DNA of 64,000 nt from Butyricicoccus_B sp017886875 (GTDB lineage: Bacteria > Bacillota > Clostridia > Oscillospirales > Butyricicoccaceae). The notes under the pieces were generated by a model, which worked only from the letters and a program-made list of their open reading frames with translations, was not told the origin of the DNA and ran no database searches. Shown here piece by piece: positions 1 through 8,522 of this stretch. Positions within the stretch are counted from its first letter, which is position 1, and the number at the start of each line of letters is the position of its first letter. The position numbers were made by a program, and so were the translations under genes. The stretch spans positions 1,922,001-1,986,000 of the forward strand of contig OZ007036.1 in the NCBI GenBank assembly GCA_963931655.1. The letters run 5' to 3'.

Positions 1-351
1 GAAGATGATGACTATACACCGCCTAGAGATGATGAAGATGATGAAGACGATGAACAATCTTCACCTTCAAAAGACGATGAAAATAATTCGGATAATAAAA
101 ATGATAGCAATTCCGATAATAATTCTGATAATGACAACAGTTCAGATAATAATTCCGATAAGGATAATAGTAGTTCTGATAATGACTCGGAAAATGGAAC
201 ATCAGAGCCTTCAGAAAATCCAGATGAAGGAAGTTCAAGCTCTGGAAATTCATCAGATAATAATGGCGGTTCGGAAAATAATAATTCATCAAATTCTGGC
301 GGTTCTACAAGTTCACCAAATGAGGGTACATCTGTAGACCCAGAAGCATAA
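1..351 (+). CDS. C-terminal low-complexity tail of a surface protein (5' truncated), probably LCP family
   Basis: Frame 1 is open from the first base to a TAA at 349-351, giving 116 residues with no start in the window. The visible part is only a tail: an Asp/Glu-rich stretch, then Asn/Ser/Asp-rich low complexity, ending in SVDPEA. Such tails are typically extracellular and disordered. In many Clostridia the gene just before rsfS encodes a LytR-CpsA-Psr cell-wall ligase, so that identity is inferred from position; no LCP domain is visible. The class A PBP at 37640-39925 has a similar Asn-rich tail ending in PVDPETAA. Confidence 0.6.
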   Translation, partial: EDDDYTPPRDDEDDEDDEQSSPSKDDENNSDNKNDSNSDNNSDNDNSSDNNSDKDNSSSDNDSENGTSEPSENPDEGSSSSGNSSDNNGGSENNNSSNSGGSTSSPNEGTSVDPEA

Positions 352-367
352 AAAAAGGAGAAGTATT

Positions 368-733
368 ATGGAAATAAAAGAGCAGGTAAAGTATATCTGT
401 GAAGCTCTTTTGGAGCGTAAAGGACATGAAATTGAAGTTCTTCGTATTGAAGAACTTACAACTCTTGCAGAATATTTTGTAATTTGTTCTGCAACATCTA
501 CAACTCAGGTAAAAGCTCTTGCAGATAGCGTAGAGTTTCATTTAAAGCATGACCATGATATTATGCCTCATCATGTAGAAGGCTTTGAGTCATCTTCTTG
601 GATTTTATTAGATTATGGCGGAGTTTTAGTGCATATCTTCCTGCCAGAAACAAGAGATTTTTATCGCTTAGAAAACCTATGGAAAGATGGAGAAAAAATT
701 TCTCTATCTGACTTAGGCATTGATAATGCATAA
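368..733 (+). CDS. rsfS: Ribosome silencing factor RsfS
   Basis: 121-residue RsfS/Iojap-family protein, normal length for the family. It is known to bind uL14 on the 50S subunit and block subunit joining when nutrients run short. The family core is visible as EELTTLAEYFVICSATS near residues 27-43 and the SSWILLDYGGVLVHIF segment near residues 76-91. The start ATG follows an AAAAGGAG ribosome binding site by 7 bases. It lies 17 bases after the truncated upstream gene and 33 bases before leuS, the usual nadD-yqeK-LCP-rsfS-leuS order, and is probably cotranscribed with both neighbours. Confidence 0.93.
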   Translation: MEIKEQVKYICEALLERKGHEIEVLRIEELTTLAEYFVICSATSTTQVKALADSVEFHLKHDHDIMPHHVEGFESSSWILLDYGGVLVHIFLPETRDFYRLENLWKDGEKISLSDLGIDNA

Positions 734-766
734 AATAAATTTTAAACCTTTGGGGGGTTAGCGTAA

Positions 767-3181
767 TTGAATAAGTACGAACACAAGCAAATCGAGAAAA
801 AATGGCAAGATATTTGGGATAATAAATCTTGCTTTGTAGCTCCTCAGGACTACACCAAACCTAAATTCTATGCTCTTGTAGAATTTCCATACCCATCAGG
901 TCAAGGTCTGCATGTAGGTCACCCACGTTCTTACACAGCTCTTGATATTGTAGCTCGTAAAAAGCGTATGCAGGGCTTTAATGTGCTGTATCCTATGGGT
1001 TGGGACGCTTTCGGTCTGCCAACTGAAAATTTTGCAATTAAAAACCACATTCACCCAGCTGAAGTAACAAAGAAAAACGTTGCTCGTTTTAAAAGTCAGC
1101 TAAAAGCTTTAGGTCTTTCTTTTGATTGGTCAAGAGAAATTAACACAACTGACCCTAACTATTACAAATGGACACAGTGGATTTTCTTACAGCTATTTAA
1201 AAAAGGATTAGCTTATAAAAAAGAAATGAATGTAAACTGGTGTACATCTTGTAAGTGTGTACTTGCAAACGAAGAAGTTGTAAATGGTGTTTGTGAGCGT
1301 TGCGGAAGTGAAGTTGTTCACAAAACTAAAAGCCAGTGGATGCTTAAAATCACAGAGTATGCACAACGTTTAATTGATGACCTTGATGAAGTTGATTTTG
1401 TTGAACGTGTAAAAATTCAGCAGAAAAACTGGATTGGTCGTTCTACTGGTGCAGAGGTTGATTTTAAAACCACTACTGATGATACATTAACTGTTTATAC
1501 AACTCGTCCAGATACTCTATTTGGTGCAACATATATGGTTATTTCTCCAGAGCACCCAATGATAGAGGAAAAATGGGCAGATAAAATTAGTAATATAGAT
1601 GCAGTTCGTGCATATCGTGAAGAAGCTGCTCGCAAATCTGACTTTGAGCGTACGGAGCTTAATAAGGAAAAAACAGGCGTATGCCTTGAAGGTGTTAAGG
1701 CAATAAATCCTGTAAACGGTAAGCAAATTCCTATTTTTGTATCTGATTATGTACTCATGGGTTATGGTACAGGAGCTATTATGGCTGTTCCTGCACATGA
1801 TGACCGTGACTGGGCATTTGCTAAGGCTTTCGGCTGTGAGATTATTGAAGTTGTTTCTGGTGGTGAAGATGTTCAAAAGGCTGCTTTCACCGCTAAAGAT
1901 GAAACAGGTATTCTTGTAAATTCCGATTTTCTAAATGGTAAGACCGTTAAGGACGCTATCCCTGCTATGATTGCTTGGTTAGAGGAAAAGGGTATCGGTC
2001 ATGCTAAAGTTCAATACAAGCTACGTGACTGGGTATTCTCTCGTCAACGTTATTGGGGTGAGCCTATTCCGATTGTTTGGTGTGATAAGTGTGGTTGGGT
2101 TCCAGTTCCAGAAGACCAGCTTCCACTGACTCTGCCAAATGTTGATTCTTATGAACCAACTGAAAATGGTGAATCACCACTTGCTAAAATGACCGATTGG
2201 GTAAATACTACTTGTCCATGCTGTGGTGGTGCTGCTAAGCGTGAGACCGACACAATGCCACAATGGGCAGGTTCTTCTTGGTATTTCCTACGATATATGG
2301 ACCCTAACAACAATGATGCACTAGCATCTAAGGAAGCGATGGAATACTGGGGCCCTGTCGATTGGTATAATGGTGGTATGGAGCATACAACACTTCATTT
2401 ACTTTATTCTCGTTTCTGGCACAAGTTCCTCTATGATATTGGTGTAGTTCCAACTAAAGAACCTTATGCCAAGCGTACAAGCCATGGTATGATTTTGGGC
2501 GAGAATGGCGAAAAAATGTCTAAGTCCAGAGGTAATGTTGTAAACCCTGATGAAATAGTTGAAACCTATGGTGCAGATACCATGCGTTTATATGAAATGT
2601 TTATCGGTGACTTTGAAAAGGCTGCTCCTTGGAGTCCTAAGTCAATTAAGGGTTGCCGTAGATTTATTGAGCGTGTTTGGAATTTGTTTGAAAAGGTTGA
2701 AGATGGTGACGCTTATTCAAAGCAGCATGAGGTTCTTATGCATAAGACCATCAAAAAGGTTGGAGAGGATATCGAAAACCTAAAGGCTAATACTGCTATT
2801 GCTGCAATGATGAGCATGGTAAATGATTTCTATGATAAGGGCATTAACAAGGCTGAATATAAGACACTTCTAAAACTTGTTTGTCCATTTGCTCCACATG
2901 TTGCAGAAGAGCTTTGGAGTATGCTTGGTGAAACTTCTGTGCTTTCTCTTGAGTCTTGGCCAGAATATGATGAAAATAAAACCCAAGAGTCTTCTGTTCA
3001 AATTGCAGTTCAGGTAAATGGTAAGTTAAGAGCTACTATCAGCCTACCAGTTGATTGTGAACAACAACTTGCAATCGACACTGCTTTAGCTGATGAGAAA
3101 GTTCAAAAGGCTGTCGAAGGCAAAAATATAGTTAAGACAATTGTTGTAAAAAATAAAATCGTAAATCTTGTTGTAAAGTAA
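767..3181 (+). CDS. leuS: Leucyl-tRNA synthetase
   Basis: 804-residue class I synthetase charging tRNA-Leu. The HIGH signature is HVGH at about residue 49, the CP1 editing domain contains TTRPDTLFGATY and GYGTGAIMAVPAHDDRD, and the catalytic lysine loop is KMSKS at about residue 583. A zinc-type cysteine cluster (CTSCKC, CERCG) lies near residues 155-175. The start is a TTG at 767, ten bases after a GGGGGG-rich ribosome binding site; no ATG upstream fits. No T-box precedes it, so expression probably comes from readthrough of rsfS. An independent promoter for rpsU follows directly after the stop. Confidence 0.97.
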   Translation: MNKYEHKQIEKKWQDIWDNKSCFVAPQDYTKPKFYALVEFPYPSGQGLHVGHPRSYTALDIVARKKRMQGFNVLYPMGWDAFGLPTENFAIKNHIHPAEVTKKNVARFKSQLKALGLSFDWSREINTTDPNYYKWTQWIFLQLFKKGLAYKKEMNVNWCTSCKCVLANEEVVNGVCERCGSEVVHKTKSQWMLKITEYAQRLIDDLDEVDFVERVKIQQKNWIGRSTGAEVDFKTTTDDTLTVYTTRPDTLFGATYMVISPEHPMIEEKWADKISNIDAVRAYREEAARKSDFERTELNKEKTGVCLEGVKAINPVNGKQIPIFVSDYVLMGYGTGAIMAVPAHDDRDWAFAKAFGCEIIEVVSGGEDVQKAAFTAKDETGILVNSDFLNGKTVKDAIPAMIAWLEEKGIGHAKVQYKLRDWVFSRQRYWGEPIPIVWCDKCGWVPVPEDQLPLTLPNVDSYEPTENGESPLAKMTDWVNTTCPCCGGAAKRETDTMPQWAGSSWYFLRYMDPNNNDALASKEAMEYWGPVDWYNGGMEHTTLHLLYSRFWHKFLYDIGVVPTKEPYAKRTSHGMILGENGEKMSKSRGNVVNPDEIVETYGADTMRLYEMFIGDFEKAAPWSPKSIKGCRRFIERVWNLFEKVEDGDAYSKQHEVLMHKTIKKVGEDIENLKANTAIAAMMSMVNDFYDKGINKAEYKTLLKLVCPFAPHVAEELWSMLGETSVLSLESWPEYDENKTQESSVQIAVQVNGKLRATISLPVDCEQQLAIDTALADEKVQKAVEGKNIVKTIVVKNKIVNLVVK

Positions 3182-3194
3182 TTGATAAAAAAAC

Positions 3195-3223
3195 TTGACA
3201 AGTAATATAAAAAACGATATAAT
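3195..3223 (+). promoter_or_regulatory. Sigma-A promoter of rpsU
   Basis: Perfect consensus: TTGACA at 3195-3200, a 17-bp spacer, and TATAAT at 3218-3223. It sits just after the leuS stop and gives a leader of about 105 bases before rpsU. Confidence 0.85.
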
Positions 3224-3246
3224 AATCTTACGGTTTTGTTCAGAGG

Positions 3247-3275
3247 TATAACTATGTAAAAATTTAATAGTTATA
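3247..3275 (+). promoter_or_regulatory. Hairpin in the rpsU 5' leader
   Basis: A perfect 9-bp stem (3247-3255 with 3267-3275) encloses an 11-base A/T-rich loop, followed by a smaller GCG/CGAA stem around 3297-3318. It lies between the promoter and rpsU and has no T-run, so it is not a terminator. A role in S21 autoregulation or RNA stability is conjecture. Confidence 0.45.
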
Positions 3276-3334
3276 TTTGGCAGAACGTGCTTTTAAGCGT
3301 CCGAATAACGGTTCGCGCGGAGGGAGGGAAAACG

Positions 3335-3517
3335 ATGTCGGAAGTCCGCGTAAAGGAAAATGAATCCTTGGACAGTGCGCTGAGAAGATTTAAGCGTTCC
3401 TGTGCAAAGGCGGGTGTGCTTTCCGAGCTCCGCAAGCGTGAGCATTATGAAAGCCCTAGCGTAAAGCGCCGCAAGAAGTCTGAGGCTGCACGTGCAAAGA
3501 AGCGTAAGTTCAGATAA
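3335..3517 (+). CDS. rpsU: 30S ribosomal protein S21
   Basis: 60-residue basic protein beginning MSEVRVKENESLDSALRRFK and ending in a Lys/Arg-rich tail (KKRKFR), the normal size and layout of bS21. It binds near the 16S rRNA 3' end and helps translation initiation. The ATG at 3335 is chosen because GGAGGGAGGG ends a few bases upstream; a longer in-frame ATG at 3287 lacks a binding site. It is a single-gene unit with its own promoter, leader and strong terminator. Confidence 0.96.
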   Translation: MSEVRVKENESLDSALRRFKRSCAKAGVLSELRKREHYESPSVKRRKKSEAARAKKRKFR

Positions 3518-3537
3518 GGCACTGCCTAAGTCGATTC

Positions 3538-3576
3538 AAAGATGCTGGAGATTAATCTCTTCAGCATCTTTTTTTT
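3538..3576 (+). terminator. Intrinsic terminator of rpsU
   Basis: AAAGATGCTG at 3538-3547 pairs with CAGCATCTTT at 3562-3571. The inner GAGATTAATCTC is itself palindromic, and a run of eight T follows. Confidence 0.9.
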
Positions 3577-3640
3577 ACATGGCTAAAAATTATATTACGT
3601 TCATTAAAATTTGAATTTTCTTTCATAAAAATGACACAAT

Positions 3641-3667
3641 TTGTACACAAACTTAATGTAATATAAT
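3641..3667 (+). promoter_or_regulatory. Promoter of the candidate small RNA
   Basis: TATAAT at 3662-3667 with a weaker -35 TTGTAC (3641-3646, 15-bp spacer) or TTTGTA (3640-3645, 16 bp). The structured, non-coding stretch starts right after it. Confidence 0.55.
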
Positions 3668-3866
3668 AATAGTTCGAGCGAGGACTCCCCCTCCTCGTAA
3701 GAACACTCCTTTATCCCCTATTTTTTACCCCTCTTTGTTTTGTCATTTTTTACCCGTAGACAAAGCAAACGAGGAAAGGAGAATCCCCCTTCTCTTTTCC
3801 TCTTTTCAACCACTCTTTTTTTACCAAGACAAAAGCGTTCGGAGACTCCTCCGAGCGTTTTTGTTT
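3668..3866 (+). ncRNA. Candidate small regulatory RNA with C-rich hairpin loops
   Basis: This stretch of about 200 bases has no plausible ORF but four consecutive hairpins. H1: CGAGGA/TCCTCG (3679-3684 with 3692-3697), loop CTCCCCC. H2: an 11-bp stem (3734-3744 with 3759-3769) with one G-T pair, loop containing TTTTTTACCCG. H3: a 13-bp stem (3771-3783 with 3790-3802), loop TCCCCC. H4: a 14-bp stem (3831-3844 with 3849-3862) followed by TTTTTG, a terminator. TTTTTTACC occurs three times, and unpaired stretches also contain CTCC, CCCC and ACCCC. C-rich loops and linkers are typical of Firmicute sRNAs that pair with Shine-Dalgarno sequences. I do not recognise the family; the function is inference. 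Confidence 0.5.
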
Positions 3867-3869
3867 TGT

Positions 3870-4130
3870 TTAGAAAAATATATTTAAAATTATTGTAAGT
3901 ATTAAACCGTAAATTCCTAAAAATGCAGTAAGTAAAATAGTCAATATGTTAATTGTTATAGTGATACCTAAAAAATCACCAAATACACCAGCTATAACTA
4001 AACCTAGAAAACCAAAAATAGAGTTTATTAAAAGTTTTAAGCCAAGCCTTATTGGTGTAAATAATGCACTAAGTGCTAGTATTGCGATAAGTATAAAAAA
4101 TACATAAATTAAAGCTTGTGCAGCGTCCAT
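3870..4130 (-). CDS. bofA: Pro-sigma-K processing inhibitor BofA family protein
   Basis: 86-residue integral membrane protein with a first hydrophobic segment at residues 5-25 and a second hydrophobic half carrying the family pattern N-x3-T-x6-GIYG near the C-terminus. In Bacillus, BofA holds the SpoIVFB protease inactive in the outer forespore membrane until the sigma-K checkpoint is passed. The start at 4130 follows GGAGGTGGG by three bases; a longer reading to 4196 has no binding site. Its stop lies 8 bases from the terminator stem of the convergent candidate RNA. It is divergent from the topoisomerase pair. Confidence 0.85.
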   Translation of the reverse strand: MDAAQALIYVFFILIAILALSALFTPIRLGLKLLINSIFGFLGLVIAGVFGDFLGITITINILTILLTAFLGIYGLILTIILNIFF

Positions 4131-4148
4131 AAACCCACCTCCATAATT

Positions 4149-4177
4149 ATTATATGTTTTAACAAGATAAGATATAC
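4149..4177 (-). promoter_or_regulatory. Possible sigma-E-like promoter of bofA
   Basis: On the minus strand GTATATC (4171-4177) and CATATAAT (4149-4156) are separated by 14 bases, resembling sigma-E boxes. The implied start leaves almost no leader before the ribosome binding site, so this is tentative. Confidence 0.25.
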
Positions 4178-4186
4178 GATATAAAT

Positions 4187-4215
4187 TTGACGTCACATAA
4201 ATTAGTTGCTATAAT
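4187..4215 (+). promoter_or_regulatory. Sigma-A promoter of the topoisomerase operon
   Basis: TTGACG at 4187-4192, a 17-bp spacer and TATAAT at 4210-4215, 37 bases before the first gene. Confidence 0.8.
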
Positions 4216-4252
4216 ATAAGCTGATTAAAAATAAATCAGGAGAGTAATTTAT

Positions 4253-6247
4253 ATGACTAAAGCCAAAAATTCTTATGGCAACGAAAGTATATCTGCCCTA
4301 AAAGGAGCAGACCGCGTCCGAAAACGTCCGGGCGTTATTTTTGGCTCTGATGGGCTTGATGGCTGCCAACATGCAGTTTTTGAAATATTATCTAACTCAA
4401 TAGATGAAGCAAGAGAAGGTTATGGCAGCCAAATAACAGTAACTCGTTATTCTGATGGTTCAATAGAAGTTGCTGATATGGGACGTGGTATTCCTGTAGA
4501 ATGGAACGAAAATGAAAAATGCTATAACTGGGAGCTTATTTTCTGTGAATTGTATGCAGGCGGTAAGTATAAAAACCAAGAGGGTGAAAATTATGAGTTT
4601 TCACTAGGTCTTAATGGTTTAGGTACTTGTGCTACACAGTATGCGTCTAAATATATGGACGTAACTATTATGCGTGATGGCTTTGAATATAGCCTGCACT
4701 TTGAAAAAGGTGAAAATAAAACCGATAGCAAAGAGGGCTTTATTAAAAAGGAAATAAACTCTAAAAAAACAGGTACTAAAATCCGTTGGCTTCCAGACCT
4801 TGAGGTTTTTACAGATATAAATATTCCGCTTTCTTATTTTGAGGATACTTTAAAACGTCAAGCGGTTGTAAATAAACATCTAAAGTTTATATTAAAAAAT
4901 CAAAATGGCAATAAATTTGAAACAAGTGAATTTTGCTATGAAAATGGTATAATTGACTATGTAAGCGAGCTATCAGAGGACAAAGCCCTTACATCAGTAC
5001 AGTTTTTGCAAGCCGAGCGGAAAGGTAAGGATAGAGCAGATAAGCCAGAATATAAAGTTAAGCTAAGTTGTGCTTTTTGTTTTTCATCTGCTATAAGCAA
5101 AACAGAGTATTATCATAACTCATCTTGGCTTGAGTATGGCGGTGCACCAGACAAGGCGGTTCGCTCTGCTTTTGTTTCTGCTATTGACTCATATATTAAG
5201 CAAATTGGCAAATATCAAAAAAATGAAAGTAAAATATCTTTCCAAGATGTAAGTGATTCACTTATTTTGGTTACAAACTGTTTTTCAACCTATACTTCAT
5301 ATGAAAACCAGACTAAAAAAGCGATTACTAATAAATTTATTCAAGACTCTATGAGTGAGTTTTTAAAAGAAGGTTTGGAAGTTTATTTTATTGAAAATAA
5401 ATCTGAAGCTGATAAAATTGCCGAGCAAATACTAATAAATAAACGTAGTCGTGAGCAAGCTGAAAAGGCAAGACTAAATATTAAAAAGAAATTATCTGGT
5501 AATATTGATGTATCTAATAGAGTGCAAAAATTTGTTGATTGCCGAACAAAAGACACAAGCAGACGAGAACTTTATATAGTGGAAGGTGACTCTGCTCTTG
5601 GCTCAGTAAAACAGGGTAGAGATGCAGAATTTCAGGCGGTTATGCCAGTTAGAGGTAAAATACTAAACTGTTTAAAAGCAGATTATGGTAAAATATTTAA
5701 AAATGATATTATAACCGACCTTTTAAAAGTTTTGGGTTGTGGCGTAGAGGTTCAAACTAAAGCCTCAAAGGATATGTCAGCATTTGATTTAAATAGCCTT
5801 AGATGGAATAAAGTTATTATTTGTACTGATGCAGATGTTGACGGTTTCCAGATTAGAACACTTATTTTAACTATGCTTTATAGATTAACCCCTACACTTA
5901 TCGAACAGGGTTATGTTTATATTGCTGAGTCACCACTATATGAAATAACTTACAAGGATAAAAGCTATTTTGCATTTGATGAAACAGAAAAAGTCGCAAT
6001 TCTTAAAAAGTTAAATGGTAAAAAAATAACTATTCAGCGTTCTAAAGGTTTGGGCGAAAATGAAGCTGATATGATGTGGGAAACCACTATGAACCCTGAA
6101 ACACGCAGACTAATTAAAGTACAAATGGAAGAAGCAAAAGCTACAAGTGATATGTTTGATTTACTGCTAGGCGATAATCTTGCAGGTAGAAAAGAATATA
6201 TTGCTGAAAATGGACATGAATATTTAGAATTTGCGGATATATCTTAA
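4253..6247 (+). CDS. parE: Type IIA topoisomerase ATPase subunit (ParE/GyrB family)
   Basis: 664-residue GHKL-ATPase/TOPRIM protein. ATP-site motifs are visible as EILSNSIDEA near residue 43, DMGRGIPV near residue 80, and a glycine-rich lid, SLGLNGLGTCATQ, near residue 117. The TOPRIM domain carries EGDSALGS at about 443 and TDADVDG at about 525, and the conserved end is GLGENEADMMWETTMNPETR. It powers strand passage with the next gene's product; the ATG follows CAGGAGAG. The variant EGDSALGS and the RDAEFQAVMPVRGK segment suggest a divergent Topo IV-like clade rather than main gyrase. It lies 18 bases before parC. Confidence 0.9.
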   Translation: MTKAKNSYGNESISALKGADRVRKRPGVIFGSDGLDGCQHAVFEILSNSIDEAREGYGSQITVTRYSDGSIEVADMGRGIPVEWNENEKCYNWELIFCELYAGGKYKNQEGENYEFSLGLNGLGTCATQYASKYMDVTIMRDGFEYSLHFEKGENKTDSKEGFIKKEINSKKTGTKIRWLPDLEVFTDINIPLSYFEDTLKRQAVVNKHLKFILKNQNGNKFETSEFCYENGIIDYVSELSEDKALTSVQFLQAERKGKDRADKPEYKVKLSCAFCFSSAISKTEYYHNSSWLEYGGAPDKAVRSAFVSAIDSYIKQIGKYQKNESKISFQDVSDSLILVTNCFSTYTSYENQTKKAITNKFIQDSMSEFLKEGLEVYFIENKSEADKIAEQILINKRSREQAEKARLNIKKKLSGNIDVSNRVQKFVDCRTKDTSRRELYIVEGDSALGSVKQGRDAEFQAVMPVRGKILNCLKADYGKIFKNDIITDLLKVLGCGVEVQTKASKDMSAFDLNSLRWNKVIICTDADVDGFQIRTLILTMLYRLTPTLIEQGYVYIAESPLYEITYKDKSYFAFDETEKVAILKKLNGKKITIQRSKGLGENEADMMWETTMNPETRRLIKVQMEEAKATSDMFDLLLGDNLAGRKEYIAENGHEYLEFADIS

Positions 6248-6265
6248 TTAGAAAGGTAGAGCCTA

Positions 6266-8476
6266 ATGGCAAAAAAGACGGAAAAAGAAGTTATAAAACC
6301 ATTAGAACCAACTGTACAGCCTATTACAGATACACTTAGAAAAAATTATATGCCTTATGCAATGAGTGTAATTGTATCTCGTGCTATTCCAGAAATAGAT
6401 GGTTTTAAACCTTCTCATAGAAAATTATTATATACTATGTACAAAATGGGACTTTTAAACGGTACTCGTAAAAAGTCCGCTAATATAGTCGGTCAAACTA
6501 TGAAATTAAATCCTCATGGTGACCAAGCTATATATGAAACTATGGTGCGTTTAACTCGTGGTAATGAGGCACTTTTAACACCTTTTGTTGACTCTAAAGG
6601 TAACTTTGGTAAAGTTTATTCCCGTGATATGGCTTATGCTGCATCACGTTATACAGAAGCTAAACTTGACACAATCTGTCAGGAACTTTTTAGAGATATA
6701 GATGCTGATGCAGTTGATTTTGTTGATAACTATGATGGCGAGATGAAAGAGCCAGTTTTACTTCCAACTACTTTCCCAAATATCTTAGTTTCTGCTAATA
6801 CTGGTATTGCAGTTGGTATGGCATCTAGTTTTTGTGGTTTTAATTTGCATGAGGTTTGTAAAACCGCCATTGAGTATATTAAAAACCCTGAGCATGATAT
6901 TTTATCTACACTTCCTGCACCAGATTTTCCAACAGGTGGCGAAATAATATTTGATGAAACCGAAATGCGTAAAATCTATGAAACTGGTAGAGGTTCATTT
7001 AAAGTTCGTGCATGTTGGAATTATATTAAAAAAGAAAATATCATTGAAATAACTGAAATCCCTTATACTACAACTATTGAAGCGATTATTGATAAAATCG
7101 CTGAGCTGGTTAAGGGCGGTAAAATCAGAGAAATTGCAGATATTCGTGATGAAACAGATTTAAGCGGCTTAAAAATCGCTATAGATTTAAAACGTGGTAC
7201 AGATGCTGACAAGCTGATGGATAGACTTTTCAAGCTAACTCCACTTATGGATTCATGCTCATGTAATTTCAATGTGCTTATAGGTGGTATGCCTAAGGTA
7301 TTAGGTGTAGGCGGAATACTTGAAGAATGGACTGCTTGGAGAACTGAAAGTATAAGGCGTAGAGTTTATTTTGACCTTAACAAGAAAAAGGACAAAATGC
7401 ATTTGCTTTTAGGTCTTAGAAAAATACTATTAGATATAGATAGAGCGATTAAAATTATTCGTGATACTGAGCTTGATAGCGATGTTGTACCAAATCTTAT
7501 GAACGGATTTGAAATTGACCAAATTCAAGCCGAATATATTGCAGAAATTCGCCTTAGAAATATAAATAAAGAGTATATTTTAAAGCGTACTAAAGAAGTT
7601 GATGAGCTTCAAAAAGAAATTGACAAGCTAGAGGGTATTTTACAGAGCAAAACTAAACAGCGTAATATCATTATTAAAGAGCTTGAAACAGTTATTAAAA
7701 AATATCCTGCTGAACGTCATTCTAAAATTGTTTATGCTGATGAAGTTAAGGAATTTGATGCAGATGAACATATCGAAGATTATACTGTTTTGTTATTCCT
7801 AACAGAACAGGGCTATTTTAAAAAGATTACTCCTGCATCATGGCGTATGTCTAGTGAGCATAAGCTCAAGGACGGCGATAAAATCGCTTGGCAAACTGAG
7901 TCAAGCAATAAGCAAGAAATTATTTTTATGACAAATCAGCATCAAGCCTATAAAGCAAGACTGTATGATTTTGAGGATAGCAAAGCATCGGTTTTAGGTG
8001 ACTTTTTACCTCAAAAACTCGGCATGGACGAGGGAGAAGTGCCTATATTTGCATTTTTACCACTTGATTATAAAAGCACAATGGTTATTGTTTTTGAAAA
8101 TGGTAAGATTGCAAGATTTTCTCTTGAGTCTTTTGAAACTAAAACAAATAGACGTAGACTTACTGGAGCATATTCAGATAAATCTCCAGTTGTTGGATTT
8201 TTCACACCTGTTACTGATGAAACAGAGATAACAATTTTTGGTACATCTTCACAAGGTAATAGAGCACTTACAATAAATGTAGGTATGCTTGATATAAAAT
8301 CTACACGTTCAACACAAGGTGTTCAGGTTATGACACTTAGAGGAAAGCATACAGTTACAGATGCGACATTAACACCTAATTTAAACGAACCGGAACGCTA
8401 TAAAGCAAAGAATATACCAGCACTTGGTGCAGTTTTAAAAGATGAAGATTTGCCAGAACAGCAAATGACACTATAA
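6266..8476 (+). CDS. parC: Type IIA topoisomerase cleavage subunit (ParC/GyrA family)
   Basis: 736-residue DNA cleavage-rejoining subunit. The winged-helix core includes RAIPEIDGFKPSHRKLL, NPHGDQAIYETMVRL (residues 82-96) and AASRYTEAKL, whose Tyr129 aligns with the catalytic tyrosine. A coiled-coil stretch lies near residues 430-475, and the C-terminal domain is short and lacks a GyrA box, favouring ParC. In the quinolone-resistance region the position of E. coli GyrA Ser83 is Gln87, and Asp87 aligns with Glu91. It follows parE at 18 bases, in one operon. I cannot exclude naming it GyrA-like. Confidence 0.9.
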   Translation: MAKKTEKEVIKPLEPTVQPITDTLRKNYMPYAMSVIVSRAIPEIDGFKPSHRKLLYTMYKMGLLNGTRKKSANIVGQTMKLNPHGDQAIYETMVRLTRGNEALLTPFVDSKGNFGKVYSRDMAYAASRYTEAKLDTICQELFRDIDADAVDFVDNYDGEMKEPVLLPTTFPNILVSANTGIAVGMASSFCGFNLHEVCKTAIEYIKNPEHDILSTLPAPDFPTGGEIIFDETEMRKIYETGRGSFKVRACWNYIKKENIIEITEIPYTTTIEAIIDKIAELVKGGKIREIADIRDETDLSGLKIAIDLKRGTDADKLMDRLFKLTPLMDSCSCNFNVLIGGMPKVLGVGGILEEWTAWRTESIRRRVYFDLNKKKDKMHLLLGLRKILLDIDRAIKIIRDTELDSDVVPNLMNGFEIDQIQAEYIAEIRLRNINKEYILKRTKEVDELQKEIDKLEGILQSKTKQRNIIIKELETVIKKYPAERHSKIVYADEVKEFDADEHIEDYTVLLFLTEQGYFKKITPASWRMSSEHKLKDGDKIAWQTESSNKQEIIFMTNQHQAYKARLYDFEDSKASVLGDFLPQKLGMDEGEVPIFAFLPLDYKSTMVIVFENGKIARFSLESFETKTNRRRLTGAYSDKSPVVGFFTPVTDETEITIFGTSSQGNRALTINVGMLDIKSTRSTQGVQVMTLRGKHTVTDATLTPNLNEPERYKAKNIPALGAVLKDEDLPEQQMTL

Positions 8477-8513
8477 AAAAAGACCTTGGGATTTAATTTA
8501 ATCCCAAGGTCTT
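8474..8513 (-). terminator. Terminator between the convergent parC and dapB genes
   Basis: A perfect 14-bp stem (8480-8493 with 8500-8513), loop TAATTT. On the minus strand it is followed by seven T, so it best serves dapB; the plus side has only AAATTTT. Confidence 0.8.
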
Positions 8514-8522
8514 AAATTTTGT

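Noticed and set aside
5..337. Met/Ile-rich 110-residue ORF
   Set aside because: Off-frame shadow of the Asn/Asp-rich tail; the in-frame reading is open through 351 and has the expected composition.
3668..3866. 6S RNA
   Set aside because: 6S RNA should form one long rod with a central bubble and paired ends; here there are separate hairpins and the ends do not pair well.
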